This document shows, piece after piece, positions 8,210 through 18,144 of a stretch of DNA of 64,000 nt; position 1 is the first letter of the stretch; every line of letters begins with the position of its first letter. A program made the translations under genes and the position numbers. The DNA is from Comamonadaceae bacterium (GTDB lineage: Bacteria > Pseudomonadota > Gammaproteobacteria > Burkholderiales > Burkholderiaceae_C). The notes under the pieces are model-generated. The model was not told where the DNA came from. It searched no databases and saw nothing but the letters and a program-made list of their open reading frames with translations. The DNA lies in contig CANFLU010000006.1 of NCBI GenBank assembly GCA_947447975.1, positions 1-64,000 of the forward strand, read 5' to 3'.

Positions 8210-8548
8210 TTAGTGGTTTTCTTTGGCGTGGTTGATAGAGTACTTGGGAATTTCCACCACCAGGTCTTTGTTGCTAATGATGGCCTGGCAGGACAGGCGC
8301 GAATTGGGCTCCAGCCCCCAGGCGCGGTCTAGCAAGTCTTCTTCGGTTTCCTCGGCTTCATTGAGCGAGGCCAGTCCTTCGCGCACGATGACGTGGCAGG
8401 TAGTGCAAGCGCAGCTCATATCGCAGGCATGCTCAATGGCAATGCCGTTTTCGAGCAAGGCCTCGCAAATCGTGGTGCCGGCAGCAGCGCGCACTTGGGC
8501 TCCTGCGTGGCAGTATTCGGTGTGGGGCAGTATGTGGATGATGGGCAT
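8210..8548 (-). CDS. fdx: ISC-type [2Fe-2S] ferredoxin
   Basis: A 112-residue adrenodoxin-like ferredoxin. The cluster ligands are C-x5-C-x2-C in CDMSCACTTC, plus a fourth Cys in RLSCQAI. The C-terminal part LVVEIPKYSINH is typical of bacterial Fdx. It supplies electrons to IscS/IscU during cluster assembly. It follows hscA by 14 bp in the isc operon. Confidence 0.94.
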   Translation of the reverse strand: MPIIHILPHTEYCHAGAQVRAAAGTTICEALLENGIAIEHACDMSCACTTCHVIVREGLASLNEAEETEEDLLDRAWGLEPNSRLSCQAIISNKDLVVEIPKYSINHAKENH

Positions 8549-8562
8549 AGCCTAGGGGGGGT

Positions 8563-10437
8563 TCAGGTTTTAAAGCTGTCTTGCAGCGAGTCCAATGTGT
8601 GGCCGGATAAAGCCTGGGCAATGCCGCGGTTCATGCGTTGGGCGGCAAAGGCTTCTGTCACTTGCGCCAGTATTTTGCTGCTCGCTTCGATCTGCGCCGC
8701 GTCCTCGCCCTGCGCAGAGGTCTGCAAGGCCGCGATAGCTCCATCCACGGCCGCGCGCTCCTGGGCGCTGAGCAAATCTCCATCGGCATGCAATGCGGTT
8801 TGCGTAGCCAGCACCAAGCGCTGCGCATCGACACGCGCCGCGACCAGTGCGCGGGCACGCATATCCACTTGGGCGGTGCTAAAGCTTTCTTGCAGCATGC
8901 GGGCGATTTGATCGTCACTCAATCCGTAAGATGGTTTCACATCAATTTGCGCCTCGACCCCGCTCACTTGCTCGCGCGCGCCCACATGCAGGAGCCCATC
9001 GGCATCGACCGTGAACGTGACGCGGATACGGGCCGCACCCGCCACCATGGGAGGGATACCGCGCAATTCAAAGCGGGCCAGGCTGCGGCAGTCGGCTACC
9101 AAATCGCGCTCGCCCTGCACCACATGCAATGCCAGCGCGGTCTGCCCGTCTTGGTAGGTGGTGAAGTCTTGCGCCATGGCGGTCGGAATAGTCTGGTTGC
9201 GCGGCACGATGCGCTCTACCAAACCACCCATGGTCTCTATGCCCAGGGACAAGGGAATCACATCGAGCAGTAACAAATTGCCTGCCGGGTTATTGCCCGC
9301 CAATTGATTGGCCTGGATGGCTGCGCCCAAGGCCACAACTTCGTCAGGGTTCAGGTTGGTCAGTGGCGCTTGGCCAAAAAATTCTGCCACCGCTGCGCGA
9401 ACCTGGGGCATGCGGGTGGAGCCGCCTACCAGCACCACGCCTTGGATGTCTGCCGTATGCAAACGGGCATCGCGCAAAGCTTTACGCACCGCCTGCAGGG
9501 TGCGCGCCGTCAAGTGCTGTGTGGCGGCTTCAAACTCCGTGCGGTTGATCGATACATCGATGCGCCCATTCTCCAAGCTTATTTCTACAGGCGCAATGTC
9601 TTCTTCGGACAAAGCCTCTTTGCAAGCACGCGCTGCTTGCAATAACACAGCCTGGTCCTCCAGGCCTTGCAGCGCGACACCCGACTGGGCCACTATCGCA
9701 TCGGCTAACGCGCGGTCGTAATCATCACCGCCCAAGGCCGAATCGCCGCCAGTGGCCAAGACCTCAAATACGCCGGCTGACAAACGCAAAATAGAAATAT
9801 CAAAGGTGCCGCCGCCCAGGTCATAGACCGCATAGACGCCTTCACTGGCATTGTCCAAACCATAGGCGATGGCGGCAGCCGTGGGTTCGTTAATCAGCCG
9901 CAAAACATTCAAGCCCGCCAGTTGCGCCGCGTCTTTAGTGGCTTGGCGTTGTGCGTCGTCAAAATACGCCGGGACGGTAATCACCGCGCCAAAAATATCG
10001 TCATTAAAGCTGTCTTCCGCACGAAAGCGCAAAGTTGCCAAAATCTCCGCGCTCACTTCCACCGGGCTTTTCTCGCCGGCAATGGTGCGCACCTTGACCA
10101 TACCCGGGGCATCGACCAAGGCATAGGGCAAACGGTCTGCATCGGCGATGTCGGCCAGGCCCCGGCCCATCAAGCGCTTGACCGATGCAATCGTGTTGCC
10201 AGGGTCCGCGCTTTGCTGCTGCAATGCCTCTTGCCCGATCTGGCGGCGCTGCGCATCGAGGTAGCGCACCACGCTGGGCAGCAAGACGGCGCCGGCCGCA
10301 TCGGGCAGGCATTCGGCCACACCGTTGCGCACCGCAGCCACCAAGGAATGCGTAGTACCCAGGTCGATGCCTACGGCAATGCGCCGCTCGTGCGGATTGG
10401 GCGATTGGCCCGGTTCAGAAATTTGGAGCAAGGCCAT
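8563..10437 (-). CDS. hscA: Fe-S assembly Hsp70 chaperone HscA
   Basis: A 624-residue Hsp70 homologue of the HscA subfamily. The N-terminal ATPase has [25 protein letters not shown] and [13 protein letters not shown]. The substrate-binding domain holds [17 protein letters not shown]. It uses ATP, stimulated by HscB, to release clusters from IscU to acceptor proteins through the LPPVK motif of IscU. The size and position between hscB and fdx match the canonical isc operon. Confidence 0.95.
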   Translation of the reverse strand: MALLQISEPGQSPNPHERRIAVGIDLGTTHSLVAAVRNGVAECLPDAAGAVLLPSVVRYLDAQRRQIGQEALQQQSADPGNTIASVKRLMGRGLADIADADRLPYALVDAPGMVKVRTIAGEKSPVEVSAEILATLRFRAEDSFNDDIFGAVITVPAYFDDAQRQATKDAAQLAGLNVLRLINEPTAAAIAYGLDNASEGVYAVYDLGGGTFDISILRLSAGVFEVLATGGDSALGGDDYDRALADAIVAQSGVALQGLEDQAVLLQAARACKEALSEEDIAPVEISLENGRIDVSINRTEFEAATQHLTARTLQAVRKALRDARLHTADIQGVVLVGGSTRMPQVRAAVAEFFGQAPLTNLNPDEVVALGAAIQANQLAGNNPAGNLLLLDVIPLSLGIETMGGLVERIVPRNQTIPTAMAQDFTTYQDGQTALALHVVQGERDLVADCRSLARFELRGIPPMVAGAARIRVTFTVDADGLLHVGAREQVSGVEAQIDVKPSYGLSDDQIARMLQESFSTAQVDMRARALVAARVDAQRLVLATQTALHADGDLLSAQERAAVDGAIAALQTSAQGEDAAQIEASSKILAQVTEAFAAQRMNRGIAQALSGHTLDSLQDSFKT

Positions 10438-10444
10438 AAAAGAA

Positions 10445-10960
10445 TCAGCTTAGCGCGTCAAAGCGCGCGTCCAGGTCGTGGCGGAATTTTTCAATAAACA
10501 TCAGGCTGCGCACCAGGGGTACGGCAGCGGCGTAGTCCTGCTGTTCGTCCAGCACTTGGGCACACTGCCTAAGCAAGTCCTGCTGCGTCGAGTCTACCGA
10601 AGCGGCCAGGGTCTCTAGGTCGGCCAGCTTGCGGGCATCGTCCAGCGCTTCACGCCAGTCAATTTGCTGCATCAAAAAAGCCGGAGCCATGGCGGTATTG
10701 CTATGCGCTTGGATAGGCGCGCCGTGCAGCTCGCACAAATAGGCGGCGCGCTGCAAGGGATTTTTCAGGCGCTGATAGGCCTCGTTAATGCGCACCGACC
10801 ATTGCATGGCCAGGCGCTGTGCGGCGCCACCTTGGGCGGCAAACTTGTCCGGATGGGCCTGGGCTTGCAAGGATTTCCAGCGCGAATCTAAGGCGCTGCG
10901 CTCTTGCGCAAACTGCTCGGTCAGGCCAAACAGTTCAAAGTCATTGGATTGGAGGTTCAC
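10445..10960 (-). CDS. hscB: Fe-S assembly J-protein co-chaperone HscB
   Basis: A 171-residue J-type co-chaperone. The N-terminal J domain (NDFELFGL...) contains the essential HPD tripeptide in QAHPDKFA. The C-terminal three-helix domain binds IscU. It overlaps the iscA stop by 4 bp and precedes hscA by 7 bp, so it is translated from the isc operon message. Confidence 0.93.
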   Translation of the reverse strand: MNLQSNDFELFGLTEQFAQERSALDSRWKSLQAQAHPDKFAAQGGAAQRLAMQWSVRINEAYQRLKNPLQRAAYLCELHGAPIQAHSNTAMAPAFLMQQIDWREALDDARKLADLETLAASVDSTQQDLLRQCAQVLDEQQDYAAAVPLVRSLMFIEKFRHDLDARFDALS

Positions 10961-11280
10961 ACCCGGAAGGACTCACCGCAGCCGCATTTGTCGCGCTCGT
11001 TGGGGTTGTTGAAGCGAAAGCCTTCGTTCAGTCCCTCGCGCACAAAGTCCAACTCGGTGCCATCGATGTAGGCCAGGCTTTTCGGGTCCACCAGCACTTT
11101 GACGCCATGGCCTTCAAACACAATGTCATCGCCACTGAGTTCATCGACATATTCCAGTTGGTAGGCCAGGCCCGAGCAGCCGGTGGTGCGCACACCCAAA
11201 CGCACGCCCACGCCTTTACCCCGCTTGGTAAGGTAACGGCTTACGTGGCGGGCTGCGGCCTCAGTCAGTGAAACTGGCAT
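10957..11280 (-). CDS. iscA: A-type iron-sulfur carrier IscA
   Basis: A 107-residue A-type carrier. The three conserved cysteines are present: one in TGCSGLAY and two in the C-terminal CGCGESF. It takes part in building or delivering Fe-S clusters. It starts 1 bp after the iscU stop and overlaps hscB by 4 bp. Confidence 0.94.
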   Translation of the reverse strand: MPVSLTEAAARHVSRYLTKRGKGVGVRLGVRTTGCSGLAYQLEYVDELSGDDIVFEGHGVKVLVDPKSLAYIDGTELDFVREGLNEGFRFNNPNERDKCGCGESFRV

Positions 11281-11281
11281 A

Positions 11282-11668
11282 TCAGTTCAGGTGTTTTTTC
11301 TTGTAATCGTCGACCGCTGCCTTGATAGCGTCTTCGGCCAAGATGGAACAGTGAATTTTGACCGGGGGCAAGGCCAGTTCCTGCGCGATTTCGCTGTTTT
11401 TGAGCGCTGCTGCTTGGTCCAAGGTTTTGCCCTTGACCCATTCGGTGACCAAAGAGCTCGATGCAATCGCCGAGCCACAGCCATAGGTTTTAAAGCGCGC
11501 GTCTTCGATCACGCCGGTGAGCGGGTTGACCTTGATTTGCAGCTTCATCACGTCGCCGCAGGCGGGCGCGCCCACCATGCCGGTGCCTACCGTGTCATCG
11601 CCTTTGTCAAAGCTGCCCACGTTGCGGGGGTTTTCATAGTGGTCTACCACTTTGTCGGAATAAGCCAT
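11282..11668 (-). CDS. iscU: Fe-S cluster scaffold IscU
   Basis: A 128-residue scaffold protein. The ATG at 11668 gives [18 protein letters not shown], the usual IscU start; the frame stays open further upstream but without homologous sequence. The cluster ligands are seen in [16 protein letters not shown] and HCSILAED, and the HscA-binding LPPVK motif is present. IscS delivers sulfur to it, and HscA/HscB release the cluster. Confidence 0.96.
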   Translation of the reverse strand: MAYSDKVVDHYENPRNVGSFDKGDDTVGTGMVGAPACGDVMKLQIKVNPLTGVIEDARFKTYGCGSAIASSSLVTEWVKGKTLDQAAALKNSEIAQELALPPVKIHCSILAEDAIKAAVDDYKKKHLN

Positions 11669-11714
11669 GGTGTTTACCTCGTCGTATGTGAATTCAGGGG
11701 CCGGTGCCGGGTGC

Positions 11715-12935
11715 TTAATGCGCTGCCCATTGGATGGTGGAAATGTCAATACCTTCTTGGTACATATCCCACAGAGGGCTTAGGTCGCGCAATTTGGCGA
11801 CATGGAACTTGATCGTCTCCACCGCATAGTCAATTTCGGCCTCGGTGGTCCAGCGGCCAATCGTCATGCGCAAGCTGCTGTGTGCCAACTCGTCGCTGCG
11901 GCCCAGGGCGCGCAGCACATAGCTCGGCTCAAGGCTAGCCGAGGTGCAGGCCGAACCGCTGCTCACTGCCAGGCCTTTGATGCCCATCATCAGCGACTCG
12001 CCCTCAACGTAGTTGAAGCTCATGTTCAGGTTGTGCGGCACACGCTTTTCCAAGTGGCCGTTGATAAAGACCTGCTCCACGTCTTTGAGGCCCGCCAACA
12101 TACGCTCGTGCAAAGCCCTGATGCGGATGTTTTCGCCGGCCATTTCTTCTTTGGCGATGCGGTAGGCCTCGCCCATACCCACAATCTGGTGCGTAGGCAA
12201 AGTGCCGCTGCGCATGCCGCGCTCATGCCCGCCACCGTGCATCTGCGCTTCCAGGCGGATACGCGGCTTGCGGCGCACAAACAAAGCGCCAATGCCTTTG
12301 GGGCCATAGGTTTTGTGCGACGTCAGGCTCATCAAATCGACCGGCATATCCGCCAAATTGAAATCCACCCGCCCGGTAGCCTGCGCGGCATCCACATGAA
12401 AGATCACGCCTTTTTCGCGGCAGATCGTGCCAATGGCTTCGATGTCCTGAATCACGCCGATTTCATTGTTCACAAACATCACGCTGGCCAAAATCGTGTC
12501 TGGCCGGATGGCGGCTTTGAAGACTTCCAGGTCCAGCAAACCGTCTTCCTGCACGTCCAGGTAGGTCACTTCAAAACCTTGGCGCTCCAGCTCGCGGCAG
12601 GTATCGAGCACGGCTTTGTGCTCGGTCTTGACCGTAATCAGATGCTTGCCCTTGGTCTTGTAAAAATGCGCGGCGCCTTTGATGGCCAGGTTGTTGGACT
12701 CGGTAGCGCCCGAGGTCCAAACAATTTCACGCGGGTCGGCGCCGATCAGCGCTGCGACCTGGCCGCGTGCGTTTTCTACGGCCTCTTCCGCCTCCCAGCC
12801 CCAGGCGTGGCTGCGCGAGGCGGGATTACCAAAATGCGCGCGCAACCAGGGCACCATGGCGTCCACCACCCGCTCATCGCAAGGGTTGGTGGCGCTGTAG
12901 TCCATGTAAATCGGAAAGTGGGGCGTGGAGTCCAT
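11715..12935 (-). CDS. iscS: Cysteine desulfurase IscS
   Basis: A 406-residue PLP enzyme. The PLP-binding Lys is in [12 protein letters not shown], and the flexible loop carrying the catalytic Cys is [15 protein letters not shown]. It starts [18 protein letters not shown]. It converts cysteine to alanine and passes persulfide sulfur to IscU and other acceptors such as tRNA thiolation enzymes. It lies 71 bp downstream of iscR. Confidence 0.96.
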   Translation of the reverse strand: MDSTPHFPIYMDYSATNPCDERVVDAMVPWLRAHFGNPASRSHAWGWEAEEAVENARGQVAALIGADPREIVWTSGATESNNLAIKGAAHFYKTKGKHLITVKTEHKAVLDTCRELERQGFEVTYLDVQEDGLLDLEVFKAAIRPDTILASVMFVNNEIGVIQDIEAIGTICREKGVIFHVDAAQATGRVDFNLADMPVDLMSLTSHKTYGPKGIGALFVRRKPRIRLEAQMHGGGHERGMRSGTLPTHQIVGMGEAYRIAKEEMAGENIRIRALHERMLAGLKDVEQVFINGHLEKRVPHNLNMSFNYVEGESLMMGIKGLAVSSGSACTSASLEPSYVLRALGRSDELAHSSLRMTIGRWTTEAEIDYAVETIKFHVAKLRDLSPLWDMYQEGIDISTIQWAAH

Positions 12936-13006
12936 AGCGGTGAGTGTTCAATCAATAAAAGGGCTTGTGCAGGTAGGCGGCCCTGAAGGGCTTTGCGCGC
13001 GGCGCG

Positions 13007-13543
13007 TCACACTTTAGAAAAGGCGTTCCCCAAAGCAAACACCGAATTGGGCGCATTGACGCGTACCGGCTGCGACACCGGAATGGCAGAAATCGCACGC
13101 TTGATGCTGGGCTTTTCTTCCACTTGCAGGCCTTTGGCCAGCTGCTCGTCTACCAGCTTTTGCAAGGTCACGGAATTCAAAAACTCCACCATGCGCAAAT
13201 TCAGTGAGCTCCACAAATCATGCGTCATGCAGCGCGAACCGTCGGTTTGGCAATTTTCCTTGCCACCGCAATGGGTGGCGTCTATGGGTTCGTCCACCGA
13301 GGTAATGATGTCAGCCACCGTAATGTCGGTTGCGCGGCGCGCCAAGGTGTAGCCGCCGCCGGGGCCGCGGGTGGATTCCACCAATTCATTGCGGCGCAGC
13401 TTGCCGAACAACTGCTCTAGATAGGACAGCGAAATTTGCTGGCGCTGGCTGATGGCCGCCAACGTGACAGGGCCGCCGGCCTGGCGCAGGCCCAGATCAA
13501 TCATGGCGGTGACGGCAAAACGGCCTTTGGTGGTGAGGCGCAT
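13007..13543 (-). CDS. iscR: Fe-S sensing transcriptional regulator IscR
   Basis: A 178-residue Rrf2-family regulator starting [17 protein letters not shown] at ATG 13543. The frame is open further upstream, but that part is the promoter. The winged helix spans about residues 1-70. The [2Fe-2S] ligands are C-x5-C-x6-C-x2-H in [17 protein letters not shown]. It represses the isc operon when loaded with a cluster. The probable operator at 13567-13591, 24 bp upstream of the start, fits autoregulation. Confidence 0.95.
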   Translation of the reverse strand: MRLTTKGRFAVTAMIDLGLRQAGGPVTLAAISQRQQISLSYLEQLFGKLRRNELVESTRGPGGGYTLARRATDITVADIITSVDEPIDATHCGGKENCQTDGSRCMTHDLWSSLNLRMVEFLNSVTLQKLVDEQLAKGLQVEEKPSIKRAISAIPVSQPVRVNAPNSVFALGNAFSKV

Positions 13544-13566
13544 GGCGGGCTCCTGAATCGGGGTGT

Positions 13567-13591
13567 TAAGTTGACTAACGGACTCAAGTAT
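13567..13591 (-). promoter_or_regulatory. Type 1 IscR operator overlapping a -10 element
   Basis: On the minus strand this 25-base site reads ATACTTGAGT, then five bases, then TAGTCAACTT and A. It follows the E. coli type 1 IscR pattern (ATAnnTGACT...AGTCnnnTAT) at most conserved positions; the dyad halves are GAGT and AGTC. A -10 like TATACT (13592-13587) overlaps one edge, so bound IscR would block polymerase. Clear -35 not seen. Confidence 0.65.
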
Positions 13592-13648
13592 AACCAACAA
13601 CCTACTGATTTGCTCGGGTAAATAGACCGAGCGGTATTGATTTTGCCT

Positions 13649-13667
13649 ATCAAGCCCGCAGCGGCAG
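13649..13667. repeat. Left copy of uvrB 3'-end direct repeat
   Basis: The 19-mer ATCAAGCCCGCAGCGGCAG is identical to 14550-14568, the 3' end of uvrB. On the minus strand 13679-13650 reads [13 protein letters not shown], closely resembling the true UvrB ending ([14 protein letters not shown]) with one codon lost and a few substitutions. The similarity is therefore that of a partial gene copy and not chance. brnTA lies between the two copies. Confidence 0.7.
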
Positions 13668-13737
13668 CAGCACCTTGTCGCGCAACGCAAGGTCGCATGG
13701 CAAAAACTGTAGGGTGGGACGCGAACCGTTTTTCCTT

Positions 13738-13762
13738 TATATGCATATATTTATGCATATAA
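13738..13762. promoter_or_regulatory. Probable brnTA operator/promoter with paired ATGCATAT repeats
   Basis: Two copies of the octamer ATGCATAT, each centred on the palindrome TATGCATA, start 12 bp apart at 13741 and 13753, immediately before an AT-rich stretch and the brnT ATG at 13771. BrnA/BrnT complexes are known to repress their own promoter, and a duplicated palindrome here fits that role. Binding is inferred. Confidence 0.5.
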
Positions 13763-13770
13763 TAAATTGC

Positions 13771-14046
13771 ATGGAATTCACTTGCGACTTCGAGAAAAAC
13801 GCGATCAATGTGCGCGAAAGGCAATTGCCCCTGCTCGCCGCACGGATCATGTTTGACGCGGCGATGCTGGTGCGTGAAGACACCCGCAAGGCCTACCCCG
13901 AGCGCCGCTTTGTGGGCTACAACACGATTGAAGGGCGCTGGATGGTGGTGGTGTTTTGCTGTCCTGCGCCCGAGTTGACGCGCATCATTTCTTTCAGAAA
14001 GGCCAACGACCGTGAAACCAAAAAGCTTGAAACTCAAAGCCTCTGA
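13771..14046 (+). CDS. brnT: BrnT-type ribonuclease toxin
   Basis: A 91-residue BrnT protein (RelE-like fold) beginning MEFTCDFEKNAINVRER at ATG 13771, in front of which the paired repeats lie. Family landmarks are the N-terminal FEKNAINVRER, the central ERRFVGYNTIEGRWMVVVF and the C-terminal RIISFRKANDRE, where the basic RNase residues reside. The E-x-R-x4 end is typical. It overlaps brnA by 35 bp. Toxin-first order matches known brnTA operons. Confidence 0.85.
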   Translation: MEFTCDFEKNAINVRERQLPLLAARIMFDAAMLVREDTRKAYPERRFVGYNTIEGRWMVVVFCCPAPELTRIISFRKANDRETKKLETQSL

Positions 14047-14365
14047 GGCCGCACCGGCCATTGATTGGGCTGCGGTGGACGCAGCCCCAAAGGCCAGCCT
14101 GCCCGATGAAGAAAGCCCTGCGCTAAGCGATTTGCAGGCGGCGCAGTTGCGCCCGCTGGCTGATGCGCTGCCAGAGTTTTCTACCGGCAAGACGCGCATC
14201 ACCATCCACCTCGATGATGCGGTGTTGCAGGCCTATAAGGCGCGTGCCGGTGGGCGTGGATACCAGACGTTGATTAATGAGACCTTGCGCGATGCCATGC
14301 GCAAGGAGCAACTGACCGCTTTGGTGCGCGACGTGGTTCGCGAGGAGTTGCAGCGACAAGCATGA
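14012..14365 (+). CDS. brnA: BrnA-type antitoxin
   Basis: A 117-residue antitoxin with GTG start at 14012. The N-terminal part is flexible and should wrap the toxin. The C-terminal BrnA domain is a ribbon-helix-helix: TRITIHLDDAVLQAYKARAG then GRGYQTLINETLRDAM. The protein is somewhat longer than usual, with a C-terminal helix (LTALVRDVVREELQRQ). It probably binds the operator upstream of brnT. Confidence 0.85.
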   Translation: MKPKSLKLKASEAAPAIDWAAVDAAPKASLPDEESPALSDLQAAQLRPLADALPEFSTGKTRITIHLDDAVLQAYKARAGGRGYQTLINETLRDAMRKEQLTALVRDVVREELQRQA

Positions 14366-14391
14366 CTCTGGCTTGGTCGCGTAAGCCAGAG
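14366..14391 (+). terminator. Hairpin after brnA
   Basis: A perfect 9-bp stem, CTCTGGCTT pairing with AAGCCAGAG around an 8-base loop, begins right at the brnA stop. No T-run follows, so it may be a weak terminator or an RNA 3' end stabiliser. Confidence 0.5.
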
Positions 14392-14549
14392 CATTGCCTT
14401 ATCAAGGCCGTTCCTGGCCGACCCACTACCAAAATACGCGGTTAACACCGACGCTGCACCAGCGCAGACCGAATAATCGTATCCGTCAAACGATTGCTGG
14501 CGGGCTGTCTTTGTGCCACTTAAAAGACAGTCCAGCATGGATGCTGCCC

Positions 14550-14568
14550 ATCAAGCCCGCAGCGGCAG
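14550..14568. repeat. Right copy of direct repeat (3' end of uvrB)
   Basis: This 19-mer, identical to 13649-13667, contains the last codons and stop of uvrB on the minus strand. The pair brackets a segment of about 900 bp holding brnTA and a short non-coding stretch. Confidence 0.7.
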
Positions 14569-16665
14569 TACCACGATGTTGTCGTGCCCGGCAGCGCCAA
14601 AGGCCTGTTCTTTCAGGATGGCCAGTTGGTCGCGCACCCGGGCGGCTTTTTCGAACTCCAGGTTGCGGGCGTGCTCCATCATGAGTTTTTCTAGGCGCTT
14701 GATCTCGCGGGCCACGTCTTTTTCGCTCATCTCCTCCACCTGGGCGCGCTGCATTGCGTCGCGCTCCAGACGATCCGCCTCTTTGCCGGCTTTTTCGCTG
14801 TAGACGCCGTCGATCAGGTCGCGCACTTCTTTGACGATGCTGCGCGGTGTGATGCCGTGCTCCAAGTTGTAGGCCACTTGGCGTGTGCGCCGCCGCTCGG
14901 TCTCGCCGATGGCGCGCGCCATAGAGTCGGTAATACGGTCCGCGTACAAAATAGCCCGGCCATGCAAATTGCGCGCGGCCCGACCTATGGTCTGGATGAG
15001 CGAGCGCTCGGAGCGCAGAAAGCCTTCTTTGTCCGCATCCAAAATCGCCACCAGCGAAACTTCGGGCAAATCAATGCCTTCGCGCAGCAGGTTGATGCCA
15101 ACCAGCACATCAAAAGCGCCCAGGCGCAAATCGCGCAGAATTTCCACGCGTTCCACCGTGTCCACATCGCTGTGCAGGTAGCGCACTTTGACGCCGTTGT
15201 CGCTCAAATAGTCAGTCAGTTGCTCGGCCATGCGCTTAGTGAGCGTGGTGATCAGCACGCGCTCGTTTTTGTCCACGCGAATGCGAATTTCCTGCAGCAC
15301 GTCGTCCACCTGCGAGCTGGCCGGACGCACTTCCACTTCCGGGTCCACCAGCCCGGTAGGCCGCACTAACTGCTCTACCACCTGGCCGGTATGGTCTTTT
15401 TCCCATTGCGCGGGCGTGGCGGAGACGAATACCGCCTGGCGCATCTTGCGCTCGAATTCTTCAAACTTCAGGGGTCGGTTATCCAGCGCACTGGGCAAGC
15501 GAAACCCATATTCCACCAGCGTCGTCTTGCGCGATCGATCGCCGTTGTACATCGCGCCGAGTTGGCCTATCAGCACATGGCTTTCGTCCAAAAACATGAG
15601 GGCGTCTTTGGGCAAGTAGTCGGTGAGTGTGGCGGGCGGTTCACCGGGTGCGGCGCCCGACAAATGGCGTGAATAGTTTTCAATGCCTTTGCAATGGCCG
15701 ACCTCGCTGAGCATCTCCAGATCAAAGCGGGTGCGCTGCTCCAGGCGCTGCGCTTCGACCAACTTGCCCATGCCCACCAGTTCTTTGAGCCGGTCCGACA
15801 ACTCGGTTTTGATGGTTTCCACCGCCATCAGCACCTGCTCGCGCGGCGTGACGTAATGGCTGCTGGGGTACACGGTAAAGCGCGGAATCTTCTGGCGGAT
15901 GCGCCCGGTCAGCGGGTCAAAGAGTTGCAGCGACTCGATTTCGTCGTCAAACAATTCCACGCGGATGGCCATCTCGCTGTGCTCGGCCGGGAAGATATCG
16001 ATGGTGTCACCACGCACGCGGAAAGTGCCGCGCGAAAAATCCATGTCATTGCGTTGGTACTGCATGCGTACCAGTTGCATGATCATGTCGCGCTGGCCCA
16101 ATTTGTCGCCAGCGCGCAATGTCATCACCATCTGGTGGTAGGCCTCGGGTTGGCCTATGCCGTAAATGGCCGAGACGGTGGCGACGATGATCACATCACG
16201 CCGCTCCAACACGCTTTTGGTACAGGACAGGCGCATTTGCTCGATGTGCTCATTGATCGCCGAGTCCTTCTCAATAAACAAATCGCGCTGCGGCACATAG
16301 GCCTCGGGCTGGTAATAGTCGTAGTAGCTGACGAAATACTCCACTGCGTTGTTCGGAAAAAACTCACGAAATTCGCTATAGAGCTGCGCCGCCAGGGTCT
16401 TATTGGGCGCAAAAATAATCGCCGGGCGGCCCAGGCGGGCTATGACATTGGCCATGGTGAAAGTCTTGCCCGAACCCGTCACACCCAATAAGGTTTGGAA
16501 CACTTCACCATCGCGCACGCCCTCGACCAGTTGCGCAATCGCCGTCGGCTGGTCACCCGCCGGTGGATAGGGCTGGTACAGCTCAAAAGGCGAATCCGGA
16601 AAACTGACAAATTCGCCCGGGCGCTGGTGCGCTACAACTTCAAGGGGTTCAGACATGGCTTGCAA
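14551..16665 (-). CDS. uvrB: Excinuclease ABC subunit B
   Basis: A 704-residue UvrB. Helicase motif I is [10 protein letters not shown], and the beta-hairpin region has [12 protein letters not shown]. Motif II (MFLDESHVL), motif VI (QTIGRAARN) and the C-terminal UVR domain that contacts UvrC ([18 protein letters not shown]...) are also seen. It verifies damage in nucleotide excision repair with UvrA and UvrC. The first start ([10 protein letters not shown]) and the ATG three codons on are both possible. Confidence 0.96.
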   Translation of the reverse strand: MQAMSEPLEVVAHQRPGEFVSFPDSPFELYQPYPPAGDQPTAIAQLVEGVRDGEVFQTLLGVTGSGKTFTMANVIARLGRPAIIFAPNKTLAAQLYSEFREFFPNNAVEYFVSYYDYYQPEAYVPQRDLFIEKDSAINEHIEQMRLSCTKSVLERRDVIIVATVSAIYGIGQPEAYHQMVMTLRAGDKLGQRDMIMQLVRMQYQRNDMDFSRGTFRVRGDTIDIFPAEHSEMAIRVELFDDEIESLQLFDPLTGRIRQKIPRFTVYPSSHYVTPREQVLMAVETIKTELSDRLKELVGMGKLVEAQRLEQRTRFDLEMLSEVGHCKGIENYSRHLSGAAPGEPPATLTDYLPKDALMFLDESHVLIGQLGAMYNGDRSRKTTLVEYGFRLPSALDNRPLKFEEFERKMRQAVFVSATPAQWEKDHTGQVVEQLVRPTGLVDPEVEVRPASSQVDDVLQEIRIRVDKNERVLITTLTKRMAEQLTDYLSDNGVKVRYLHSDVDTVERVEILRDLRLGAFDVLVGINLLREGIDLPEVSLVAILDADKEGFLRSERSLIQTIGRAARNLHGRAILYADRITDSMARAIGETERRRTRQVAYNLEHGITPRSIVKEVRDLIDGVYSEKAGKEADRLERDAMQRAQVEEMSEKDVAREIKRLEKLMMEHARNLEFEKAARVRDQLAILKEQAFGAAGHDNIVVLPLRA

Positions 16666-16843
16666 TGGGAGGACAACCCGCTAGCTTAGCGCAGTCAGCC
16701 TTGTCGCGCTATGCGCTTGGCCGCACGGACAGGGCTGGCCCGCCGAGGCGATGGCAAGGCGAAGGCTAAAATACGCGCCTGCTTTTCCCTTTGCCCCGCG
16801 TCGATGCGGGCGCACCAACCCCCAACTGCTTCAGGACTACTGC

Positions 16844-18040
16844 ATGTCACTTTTCTCCGCCGTCGAAATGGCCCCGCGCGACCCGATTTTGGGTCTGAAC
16901 GAACAATTCAATGCCGATACCAATCCGAACAAAGTCAATTTGGGCGTGGGCGTGTATTTCGACGAAAACGGCAAACTGCCCTTGCTACAGTGTGTGCAGG
17001 CCGCAGAAAAAACCATGATGGAAAAGCCCACGGCACGGGGCTATTTGCCGATCGACGGCATTGCCGCCTACGACAGCGCCGTCAAAGGGCTGGTGTTTGG
17101 TGAAGGTTCTGAGCCTGTCACCTCGGGACGCGTGGCCACTGTGCAAGCCGTGGGCGGCACCGGCGGCCTGAAAATCGGCGCCGACTTTTTGCACCACGTC
17201 AGCCCTGGCGCCACCGTCTTGATTTCAGACCCCAGCTGGGAAAACCACCGCGCGCTCTTTAGCCATGCCGGTTTCAAGGTCGAGACCTACGCCTACTACG
17301 ACAGCCAAAAGCATGCGGTTAATTTTGAAGGCATGCTGGCCTCGCTGAACGCTGCAGCGCCCGGCACCATCGTGGTCTTGCATGCTTGCTGCCATAACCC
17401 TACGGGCTACGACATCACGGCAGCCCAATGGGACCAGGTAATCGCCGCCATCCAGGCGCGCAGCCTCACCCCCTTCCTGGACATGGCCTACCAGGGCTTT
17501 GGCCACGGGATTGCCGAAGATGGCGCGGTGGTGGCCAAGTTCGTGGCTGCTGGCTTGAACTTCTTCGTATCCACCTCGTTTTCTAAGAGTTTTAGCCTGT
17601 ATGGCGAGCGCGTCGGCGCCCTGAGCGTGGTCTGCAAAGACAAAGAAGAATGCGCTCGTGTGCTTAGCCAACTCAAAATCGTGATCCGCACCAACTATTC
17701 CAACCCGCCTATCCACGGTGGCGCCGTGGTGGCCGCGGTGCTGGGTAACCCGGTATTGCGGGCCCAATGGGAAGAGGAGTTGGGCACCATGCGCGTGCGC
17801 ATCAAAACCATGCGCCAACAGCTGGTTGACGGCCTCAAAGCCGCAGGTGTCGCCCGCGATATGGGCTTTATCACCAGCCAAATCGGCATGTTCAGCTATT
17901 CGGGCCTGAGCAAGGACCAAATGGTGCGCCTGCGCGATGAATTCGGCGTGTATGGCACCGATACCGGCCGCATGTGCGTGGCCGCGCTGAACGGTAAAAA
18001 CCTGGACTATGTGTGCCAGTCGATAGCCAAAGTACTCTGA
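16844..18040 (+). CDS. tyrB: Aromatic amino acid/aspartate aminotransferase (class I)
   Basis: A 398-residue class I aminotransferase beginning MSLFSAVEMAPRDPILGLNE at ATG 16844; the frame is open upstream but unlike the family. The PLP Lys lies in STSFSKSFSLYGERVG, and HACCHNPTGYD and the substrate-binding Arg near the C-terminus are present. The family transfers amino groups between aspartate or aromatic amino acids and 2-oxoglutarate. TyrB and AspC cannot be separated firmly from sequence alone. The gene is divergent from uvrB. Confidence 0.9.
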   Translation: MSLFSAVEMAPRDPILGLNEQFNADTNPNKVNLGVGVYFDENGKLPLLQCVQAAEKTMMEKPTARGYLPIDGIAAYDSAVKGLVFGEGSEPVTSGRVATVQAVGGTGGLKIGADFLHHVSPGATVLISDPSWENHRALFSHAGFKVETYAYYDSQKHAVNFEGMLASLNAAAPGTIVVLHACCHNPTGYDITAAQWDQVIAAIQARSLTPFLDMAYQGFGHGIAEDGAVVAKFVAAGLNFFVSTSFSKSFSLYGERVGALSVVCKDKEECARVLSQLKIVIRTNYSNPPIHGGAVVAAVLGNPVLRAQWEEELGTMRVRIKTMRQQLVDGLKAAGVARDMGFITSQIGMFSYSGLSKDQMVRLRDEFGVYGTDTGRMCVAALNGKNLDYVCQSIAKVL

Positions 18041-18061
18041 GTGCGCCCTAGGATGAAGAAA

Positions 18062-18083
18062 ACGCGTCGGATTTCCGACGCGT
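18062..18083. terminator. Perfect inverted repeat after tyrB
   Basis: ACGCGTCGGA and TCCGACGCGT form a 10-bp perfect palindrome with a 2-base centre, 22 bases after the tyrB stop. No T-run follows on the plus strand. It may end the tyrB message or act as a protein site ahead of phaZ. Confidence 0.5.
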
Positions 18084-18144
18084 AAGCGCGCCGTGCAGGA
18101 AATGCTGTTATATTGCACTGCAACATTTTCCAAAGGATAGCCCG

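Noticed and set aside
18113-18123. TTGCACTGCAA element as a PhaR operator for phaZ
   Set aside because: It resembles TGC/GCA-type PhaR sites, but a single short palindrome is not enough for a separate feature; mentioned under phaZ only.
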